The position numbers and the translations under genes were made by a program. A stretch of 46,625 nucleotides of DNA from Caloramator sp. (GTDB lineage Bacteria; Bacillota; Clostridia; Clostridiales; Caloramatoraceae), in NCBI GenBank assembly GCA_026418935.1, contig JAOAAJ010000107.1:1-46625 (forward strand), written 5' to 3'. The notes below the pieces were generated by a model. That model saw nothing but the letters and a program-made list of their open reading frames with translations, had not been told where the DNA came from and did not search any database. Shown piece by piece: positions 40,818 through 46,625 of this stretch (position 1 is its first letter; every line of letters begins with the position of its first letter).

Positions 40818-41780
40818 TTAAACCTCCTGTAAATCTAAAAGTAGCACCGTTATAGCCATTTGAAAATTAGCGTTTTTATCTATATTTCCCTTTGCATTTA
40901 AAAATAGTTCTAAGAATTTATTTAGTCTCTCATACGAAAAAACACCACTTAAATTTCTTATTAAGTCTATTTTATCTATATTCAAACAATAATCTTCCCT
41001 TAGAGTATTTTTAAATACTGAAATATCCCTAAGAAGAGTTATTATTATATCAAAAACAGAGTCTATATTAGCTTTATTTTCTGTAAAAAAATCCTCTATC
41101 TTTATGAAATCTAAACTATTAAACTGAGCCATCTTTATAAACATATTAATTGTCTCATCCCTTAAAATTTGATATCTGCTATCAAGCATTTTAAGGGCAT
41201 TTCCTATAATACCATCACTCAAATTTGAATAGAGCTCTGACTTTTGCTCCTCAACATTTATACTCAATAGATACTCCTTTACTTTATTTGTTGGTATTCT
41301 ATTTAATTTGTATATTTGACACCTTGATTTTATTGTATCAAGTATTAAATTAATATTTTCTGCAAGCATTATTATAGTTGTATCAAGGGGTGGTTCCTCT
41401 AAAGTTTTTAAAAAGGCGTTTTGTCCCTGTATAGTTATTAAATCTGCACCCTTTATGATTACAACCTTTTTATCACCCTCATAGGGCTTTGTATTTATCT
41501 TTTCAGTAAGATTTCTAATGTCATCTACACCTATACTATTTTTAGGTGAGACTTCTATAACATCTGGATGATTTTTATTATTAACCCTAACACAATTTAA
41601 ACATACACCACAGGGTTTATTTTCACCTGTACATAAAATATATGATGCCATAAACCTTGCAAATATGCTTTTGCCCACACCATCAGGACCCGTTATTATA
41701 AACGAATGGGCAAGCATGCCTTTATCTGCTGTTTTTAAAAAAAGCTCAACTTGAGCATCCTGCCCCACAACATTAATCAT
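40818..41780 (-). CDS. holB: DNA polymerase III delta-prime subunit
   Basis: Clamp-loader subunit, 320 residues. P loop ITGPDGVGKSIFA near residue 28, zinc module with CTGENKPCGVCLNC near 50, HPDVIEVSPKNSIGVDDIR near 73, LKTLEEPPLDTTIIMLAEN near 125 and the SRC motif (IKSRCQIY) near 150. The C-terminal part is shortened and helical. It starts 12 nt after darA and is followed at 1 nt by ricT; yaaR of B. subtilis is absent here. Confidence 0.93.
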   Translation of the reverse strand: MINVVGQDAQVELFLKTADKGMLAHSFIITGPDGVGKSIFARFMASYILCTGENKPCGVCLNCVRVNNKNHPDVIEVSPKNSIGVDDIRNLTEKINTKPYEGDKKVVIIKGADLITIQGQNAFLKTLEEPPLDTTIIMLAENINLILDTIKSRCQIYKLNRIPTNKVKEYLLSINVEEQKSELYSNLSDGIIGNALKMLDSRYQILRDETINMFIKMAQFNSLDFIKIEDFFTENKANIDSVFDIIITLLRDISVFKNTLREDYCLNIDKIDLIRNLSGVFSYERLNKFLELFLNAKGNIDKNANFQMAITVLLLDLQEV

Positions 41781-41792
41781 ACAATCACTCCA

Positions 41793-42122
41793 TTATATCC
41801 TTTCAAATCTTTCAATATCAAGAACAAATACTGTTGCTCCTCCTATTGTAACTTCTACAGGTGTTGGAACAAACACTCCCGTTGAACCCACAATAGGTGA
41901 TGGCATAGAAACAGCTCCTTTTCTTGTCTTACAAACATCCTGTATTATAGATAATACACTATCTACCTTTTCCTTTTCAACTCCTATTAAAAGAGTGGTA
42001 TTGCCAGCCTTTAAAAATCCCCCTGTTGTTGCAAGCTTTGTAACTTTATAACCATTATCTGTCAATTCCTCTATAAGCTCAAATGAATCCTCATCGTGGA
42101 CAATAGCAATTACAAGTTTCAT
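41793..42122 (-). CDS. darA: Cyclic-di-AMP receptor DarA (PstA, YaaQ)
   Basis: PII-like trimeric c-di-AMP-binding protein of 109 residues. MKLVIAIVHDEDSFELIEEL at the N-terminus, TTGGFLKAGNTTLLIGVE near residue 32 (ligand site) and GGATVFVLDIERFERI at the C-terminus are family signatures. It follows tmk by 2 nt and has its own AAAGGAGG. Presence implies that the cell uses c-di-AMP signalling. Confidence 0.96.
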   Translation of the reverse strand: MKLVIAIVHDEDSFELIEELTDNGYKVTKLATTGGFLKAGNTTLLIGVEKEKVDSVLSIIQDVCKTRKGAVSMPSPIVGSTGVFVPTPVEVTIGGATVFVLDIERFERI

Positions 42123-42124
42123 TA

Positions 42125-42748
42125 TTATTCCTCCTTTAATAAATTCTCAACTATCCCAATTATTTGATTATGTATAAGATTAACGTCTGAAGTAGCATCA
42201 ATCTCATATACATTTTTTCTTTTTCCCTTTAGTCTATTATACCCCTCATATACCTTTTTGTGAAACTCTATTTTTTCCATTTCTAACCTATCAAGTTTTC
42301 CCGAGTTTTTCTTTCTTTTTATTCCCTCCTCTGGTGTAAGCATAAGGAGAAACACTGCATCAGGAACTAATCCTCTTGTTGCTATATTGTTTATTGCCTC
42401 TATTTTTTCTTCACCTATTCCCCTTGCATAACCCTGATAAACTATGGATGACTCTACAAATCTATCACAGATAACTACCTTTCCCTTTTTGATATTTGGA
42501 AGTATAAACTCCTTTACAAGCTGTGCCCTTGATGCTGCATACAAAAGTGCCTCACATATATCATCCATTTCTTTATTTTCCACATCAAGAATTACATTTC
42601 TAATCTTCTCCCCTATTGGGGTTCCCCCTGGTTCTCTTGTTAAAACTACATCAAATCCCTTCGAAATTAGGTACTCTTTAAGTAGATTTATTTGAGTAGT
42701 TTTTCCTGCTCCATCTGGACCTTCAAATGTTAAAAATATTCCCTTCAA
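42125..42748 (-). CDS. tmk: Thymidylate kinase
   Basis: Phosphorylates dTMP to dTDP. 207 residues. P loop LTFEGPDGAGKTTQINLL near residue 6, TREPGGTPIGEKIRNVIL near 37 (the DRE/TREPG motif) and VICDRFVESSIVYQGYARG near 92. The lid has KRKKNSGKLDRLE. The start codon is TTG with GGAGTG upstream. Follows the decarboxylase gene by 6 nt. Confidence 0.96.
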   Translation of the reverse strand: MKGIFLTFEGPDGAGKTTQINLLKEYLISKGFDVVLTREPGGTPIGEKIRNVILDVENKEMDDICEALLYAASRAQLVKEFILPNIKKGKVVICDRFVESSIVYQGYARGIGEEKIEAINNIATRGLVPDAVFLLMLTPEEGIKRKKNSGKLDRLEMEKIEFHKKVYEGYNRLKGKRKNVYEIDATSDVNLIHNQIIGIVENLLKEE

Positions 42749-42754
42749 AAACTA

Positions 42755-44164
42755 TCACTCCTTAATAACATAAATATACTCTGCATTCCTATCACTTATA
42801 CCGTTAAAGGTTATTTTTCCTCTATTTTTTTCTACAAAAGTTATTATATCCTCAGTTATTTCCTCACCCGGCATAACAAGAGGGACACCTGGTGGATATG
42901 GAACAAGCATCTCTGCACTAATACGCCCTCTTGCCTCCTTTATAGGTAATTTCTCTTTTTGACTATAATAAGCCTGCCTCATATTCATTCGGATTTTATA
43001 ATCAGTTTTTAAAAAAACTCTCCTCTTATTTTCACCTTGAATATATTTATTTTTAATATCTATTAGTGCAGTATATAGATATTCATAGTAATCTTCCTTA
43101 TCAAACATACTTCCTATTAAAACTATGTTATTATCATCCGACATCTCAACCTGAATTTTATATTTTTTTCTCAATATTTCATTTAGATTATGTCCACCTA
43201 TTTCTGAATAAATAACTATTCTTGTTGCATCTATATCGTTTATTTTATATTTTCCTATTCTTTCAATACCCAATGTCTTATATCCTATTGAATTTAACCT
43301 ATTTCTTAATCTATTTGCATAAGAAATAGTTTTTTCTGCAAGTTCCTTTCCACTTCTATTCATAATACCAATTGCTGCATCAATTGAAGACATAAAAAGG
43401 TATGAAGGACTTGTTGTTTGAAATAGACTGAGCATAAATTTTATACCATCAACATTATCCAAATTTACATTCAAAATAGAACATTGCGTCAATGCTGGAG
43501 CTGTCTTATGGAGGCTATATACTACAGCATCTGCTCCAAGCTCAATTGCATCCTTTGGTAAATATGTAGAGCAACGAAAATGTGCCCCGTGGGCAGAATC
43601 AATTAGAACATAAATATTTCTCTTTTTTGCCTCCTTTATTACTTTTTCTAAATCAAAGCATGTACCATAATATGTTGGATATGTAAGAACTATAGCCTTT
43701 GCATCTAAATTTTTATCCATTACATCAATTATTTCTTCAGCATCCAAAGAAACAGGTATATTAAACTCCTCATCTATAACAGGATTAACATATACAACCT
43801 CTAAATCTCCTAACATACAGGCAGAATATACTGACCTGTGGCAATTTCTCTGAACTATTATTTTTTCCTTTGGATTTAAAAGCCCTAAAATCATACTATA
43901 TATTCCTGCTGTTGAACCATTAACAAGAAAAAAGCTGTGTTTTGCTCCATAAAATAAAGAAGCCCTCTCCTGTGCCTCTTTAATTATTCCTGTCGGCACG
44001 TGAAGATTATCAGTTCCTTCTACCTCTGTTACATCTATTGTAAATAGGTTTTCCTTTAAAGATACAAGCTCTTTAAAATTAAACGTATCTCCTTTATGTC
44101 CAGGCATATGAAACCTAATATCAACTTCCTCTTTATATTTCAGTAGGTCATCTATTAGAGACAA
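42755..44164 (-). CDS. Orn/Lys/Arg decarboxylase-family PLP enzyme (YaaO-like)
   Basis: Fold-type I PLP enzyme of 469 residues of the arginine/lysine/ornithine decarboxylase group, making a polyamine precursor. FHMPGHKGDTFNF near residue 18, LVNGSTAGIYSMILGL near 80 and the PLP-lysine motif VYSLHKTAPALTQ near 215 are visible, and VPYPPGVPLVMPGE near 430 is typical of the C-terminal domain. TTG start with AAGGAGGAG 5 nt upstream. First gene of the yaaO-tmk-darA-holB-ricT run. Which amino acid it uses cannot be read. Confidence 0.92.
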   Translation of the reverse strand: MSLIDDLLKYKEEVDIRFHMPGHKGDTFNFKELVSLKENLFTIDVTEVEGTDNLHVPTGIIKEAQERASLFYGAKHSFFLVNGSTAGIYSMILGLLNPKEKIIVQRNCHRSVYSACMLGDLEVVYVNPVIDEEFNIPVSLDAEEIIDVMDKNLDAKAIVLTYPTYYGTCFDLEKVIKEAKKRNIYVLIDSAHGAHFRCSTYLPKDAIELGADAVVYSLHKTAPALTQCSILNVNLDNVDGIKFMLSLFQTTSPSYLFMSSIDAAIGIMNRSGKELAEKTISYANRLRNRLNSIGYKTLGIERIGKYKINDIDATRIVIYSEIGGHNLNEILRKKYKIQVEMSDDNNIVLIGSMFDKEDYYEYLYTALIDIKNKYIQGENKRRVFLKTDYKIRMNMRQAYYSQKEKLPIKEARGRISAEMLVPYPPGVPLVMPGEEITEDIITFVEKNRGKITFNGISDRNAEYIYVIKE

Positions 44165-44290
44165 TTTTACTCCTCCTTTTAGTTATTATATATATTATAA
44201 CAAAAATATGAAAATATAATAAAGCAATACTGTTACATAATTTATTAACAAATGTCAAAAAATAATATAAAAAGTTTGAGGAGTGGTATT

Positions 44291-45427
44291 ATGAGTAAAA
44301 CTATAATCCGTGAACTTGTCACTGGATATGTTGAAAATTTAAAGGAAAGAGTATGTTCAATTGTTAAGGAATTATATAAATGCAGTAACAACTCAAATTG
44401 CGAAAATATGGCCTATAACGAACTAATAAAACTTCTAAAGGATGAAGGCTTTAATGTAACAGAATTACCTGATATTAAAAATGCATTTATTGCAAAGTAC
44501 GGAAGCTCTGCCCCTAATATTGCCTATATATGCGAATATGATGCTGTAGATGGTCAAGGATATATAAATGGACATAATATACAATGCTCTATGAATGTAT
44601 TAGGTGCAATAGGATTAAAAAGAGCAATAAGCGAAATAGGTGGCAGCTGCACAGTATTTGGATGCCCAGCAGAGGAAAAAGAACCAACAAAAATAAAAAT
44701 GCTACAAAATAACTTATTTAGTGATATAGATGCTGCCTTATGTGCACATCCTTATACTAAAACATTAGAGAGTGGTTCTTCTTTATCTATGCTTATTTCA
44801 AGTTTACAATTTAAAGGTTTTTCATCCTCTGCTCTTGTAAACTTTGATAAAGGTATAAACCCTATAACTCCTGCTGCAATAACAATAAACAACATTGAAA
44901 CAATAAAGTCCAAATATAAAGAACACATTTACATAAACTACACATTAACAGACTGTATTGATGATGTATGCTCTATTGCTGAAAAGAGCTGCATTAAGGT
45001 TCTAATTAAATCAGACCAAGATAGACTCATTGATTTTATTCAAGATGATATACTGGATATTGCAAAACTTTATTCAAAAATATATAAATGCGACTTTGAA
45101 AGCAATACAATAGCAAGATATGTACCCTTTAAGACTCACCAAGAATTATCAAAGGTATTTTGCCATAACCTAAAGGAAAAAGGAATTGTTGATATACACG
45201 GTCCTATGATTATGAGCCAAAGTTTAGATATGGCAAATATGAGCTATAAAATCCCTTCCATTCACCCTTATATAGGTATTGCAGAGGATAATATAGAGTA
45301 TTATACAAAGGAGTTTGCCGATGCAACTATAAAGGATTTTGCATTAGAACAAATGGTAAAGGCAGCAAGTGCCCTCGCTCTTACAGGAATAGATATAATA
45401 GAAAATACAAAAATAATAAGCCACTAA
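44291..45427 (+). CDS. M20-family amidohydrolase-like protein, metal site altered
   Basis: A 378-residue homologue of the M20 aminoacylase/ACY1L2 group. ICEYDAVDGQGYINGHN near residue 85 aligns with the family EYDALPGIGHACGHN, but the metal-ligand Cys is Asn and the preceding His is Tyr. GCPAEE near 130 and the ALCAHP His near 158 are kept. LDMANMSYKIPSIHPYIGIA near 318 fits the family, whereas the last metal His (HTxEF) reads YTKEF. So two of five usual ligands seem lost. Start 44291 follows GAGGAG; an in-frame ATG at 44252 lacks a ribosome site. Confidence 0.8.
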   Translation: MSKTIIRELVTGYVENLKERVCSIVKELYKCSNNSNCENMAYNELIKLLKDEGFNVTELPDIKNAFIAKYGSSAPNIAYICEYDAVDGQGYINGHNIQCSMNVLGAIGLKRAISEIGGSCTVFGCPAEEKEPTKIKMLQNNLFSDIDAALCAHPYTKTLESGSSLSMLISSLQFKGFSSSALVNFDKGINPITPAAITINNIETIKSKYKEHIYINYTLTDCIDDVCSIAEKSCIKVLIKSDQDRLIDFIQDDILDIAKLYSKIYKCDFESNTIARYVPFKTHQELSKVFCHNLKEKGIVDIHGPMIMSQSLDMANMSYKIPSIHPYIGIAEDNIEYYTKEFADATIKDFALEQMVKAASALALTGIDIIENTKIISH

Positions 45428-45444
45428 CTTGCTAGTGGCTTTTT
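45418..45444 (+). terminator. Terminator at the convergent end of the M20-like gene
   Basis: Stem AAGCCACTA / TAGTGGCTT with a 6-nt loop (45418-45441), followed on the plus strand by TTTC. It overlaps both stop codons. Confidence 0.8.
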
Positions 45445-45927
45445 CTTCATAATATTATTAATTTTATTTATAAAATTTGTGCTTGGTTCAAAGCAGAAAC
45501 TATAAACTTTATTATCTAATTTGTATATAACTCTATATAGATTGTGTTTCTTTGTTGAGATACAGTATTCCTTATATTCTATATCATCACATATCTTATC
45601 TTTAACCTTCTCAACCTTCATAATACTCTTAATATCAATACTTAACTCAACTTTTCTTCTATTGCCATCAAATCTTTCTATTATTAGTTCATCATCAATT
45701 ATTTGATATCTGTAACGTCTGTTGCACTTTTTCCATATCTTAAATTGTAGGAATATTAGAAGTAAAACTATAAAATATAATGCATAGTGAAATTCATTTA
45801 AGTATTTTTTAAAGTCAGTTAGAACAACTGCAAAATTAAGTACACATAAGAAAGTAATTAATCCAAGCATAAACTTTGCAAACTTCTTTTGTTTGTACTC
45901 AACTATTTCTCTGTATAAATACCCCAT
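45424..45927 (-). CDS. Uncharacterised two-helix membrane protein with PH-like tail
   Basis: Not recognised. 167 residues. Two membrane helices at about 15-35 and 43-65 (MLGLITFLCVLNFAVVL, ALYFIVLLLIFLQF) are followed by a beta-rich domain with YRYQIIDDELIIERFDGNRR, IDIKSIMKVEKV and YRVIYKLDNKVYSFCFEP, which looks like a bacterial PH domain. Start 45927 follows GAAGGAG by 6 nt; a longer frame upstream has no ribosome site. Stop overlaps the M20-like gene by 4 nt, converging. Confidence 0.75.
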   Translation of the reverse strand: MGYLYREIVEYKQKKFAKFMLGLITFLCVLNFAVVLTDFKKYLNEFHYALYFIVLLLIFLQFKIWKKCNRRYRYQIIDDELIIERFDGNRRKVELSIDIKSIMKVEKVKDKICDDIEYKEYCISTKKHNLYRVIYKLDNKVYSFCFEPSTNFINKINNIMKKKPLAS

Positions 45928-46172
45928 AAATATCTCCTTCTCTTTTAGTTTAACAAAGAGATTATATGACATATCTTTAAATAATGCCACATCCAAAAGA
46001 GGCTAAAAAATCAAACCTTCTTTTAAAAAACGCTATTAATACAAACTGTTAGGCTTAATTATAGTTATAAATAGTTTATCTCACTATTGTTTAGTTTTTC
46101 TCAATATAATATATGCTAAATATTTAACACTTTAATAGCTTTACTAAATTTTAGGTTGTGTTTTGAATTTCA

Positions 46173-46625
46173 TTATAAATCAATTTTTCCATAGAATATG
46201 CAACTTAATATATGCTTCATTTCATCAAAGCTAACTTTTATAGGATTTACCCTTGTAGAACCCTTTAAAGAGTTTTCTGTAAGTGCATCAATGTTTTGAA
46301 AAAATTCTTTTTCGTCTAATCCTAAATCCCTGAAGGATAAGGGTATGTTTAAATTTTTATTCAGTTCTACAACTTCTTTTATAAAATCTTTGGCTCTAAT
46401 TTGTTCTGCAAGATAATTAAGCCTCTCTTTTACCTCTTCATCCCTTGAATTATACTTTAAAACATAGGGTAGGCATATTGCATTTAAAAGCCCGTGGGAT
46501 AAATTATATTTTCCGCCTATTGCGTGGGATATACCGTGTGCCATACCAAGCCCTACATTTGAAAAGGCACATCCAGCCATACACTGATATTTATGTACCT
46601 TATCTCGTGCTTTTTTATCACCGTT
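46173..46625 (-). CDS. Iron-containing alcohol dehydrogenase, N-terminus beyond window
   Basis: C-terminal 150 residues of a group III Fe-dependent alcohol dehydrogenase (NAD(P)-linked, fermentative). The frame is open to the right edge. CMAGCAFSNVGLGMAHGISH near the edge is the family signature including one metal His, and GGKYNLSHGLLNAICLPYVL carries another. VNPIKVSFDEMKHILSCIF is the usual C-terminal end. No terminator is clear before 46172; 45928-46172 is AT-rich with nothing I can assign. Confidence 0.93.
   Translation of the reverse strand, partial: NGDKKARDKVHKYQCMAGCAFSNVGLGMAHGISHAIGGKYNLSHGLLNAICLPYVLKYNSRDEEVKERLNYLAEQIRAKDFIKEVVELNKNLNIPLSFRDLGLDEKEFFQNIDALTENSLKGSTRVNPIKVSFDEMKHILSCIFYGKIDL

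Noticed and set aside
45997-46172. Regulatory RNA or small gene between the PH-like gene and the alcohol dehydrogenase
   Set aside because: AT-rich with no clear stem, ribosome site or frame.

Overview
This window is low-GC, AT-rich DNA from a spore-forming, probably anaerobic and motile member of the Clostridia. The signs are: sporulation and spore genes (spmA/spmB, a CotF-like coat protein, abrB, ricT, a SpoIIP-like protein), three ferredoxin-type proteins, a chemotaxis receptor, GGAGG-type ribosome sites with frequent TTG/GTG starts, AGA/AGG arginine codons, a T-box leader, and several copies of the Spo0A box core TGTCGAA. I cannot name the species. Most genes lie on the minus strand.

Layout, left to right. 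1-9.4 kb: a chemotaxis receptor cut by the left edge, GDP-mannose pyrophosphorylase and a ROK glucokinase, a small IS200/IS605-like remnant, a LysM-CAP secreted protein, an iron-sulfur protein divergent from a CotF/ferritin-like gene, uppP, an orphan membrane histidine kinase and a small ferredoxin. 9.4-12.9 kb: a compact MarR-controlled efflux operon (marR, membrane fusion protein, ABC ATPase, permease) with a palindromic operator. 13-17.9 kb: a block around lgt with a degenerate SpoIIP-like protein, a lipoprotein, an acetyltransferase and three unrecognised proteins.

17.9-44.2 kb, read on the minus strand from right to left, follows the B. subtilis yaaO-tmk-darA-holB-ricT-trmN6-rsmI-abrB-metG-tatD-yabE-rnmV-rsmA order. 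It carries inserted modules: ferredoxin/ccdA/tlpA between ricT and trmN6, an MNT-HEPN toxin-antitoxin pair next to rsmI, and about 11.5 kb between abrB and metG. That large insert holds nurA-herA, cca, an orphan gene, spmAB, a MATE transporter, two paralogous Cache-type sensors (one a diguanylate cyclase, one without an output domain) and an RDD/FG-GAP membrane protein. metG is preceded by a clear methionine T-box.

44.2-46.6 kb: an M20-peptidase-like protein that seems to have lost metal ligands, a small membrane protein, and the C-terminal part of an iron-containing alcohol dehydrogenase cut by the right edge.

Regulation that can be read from the DNA: Spo0A-box-like sites at abrB, at the histidine kinase, at the chemotaxis receptor and inside the yabE promoter; a MarR operator; a T-box; and several intrinsic terminators, two of which overlap the ribosome-binding site of the next gene. 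I saw no tRNA, rRNA, CRISPR array or prophage. The least explained items are the IS200/IS605-like remnant, the inactive-looking SpoIIP and M20 homologues, the sensor-only paralogue, the HerA-NurA pair, and a 25-nt repeat found twice 12 kb apart.
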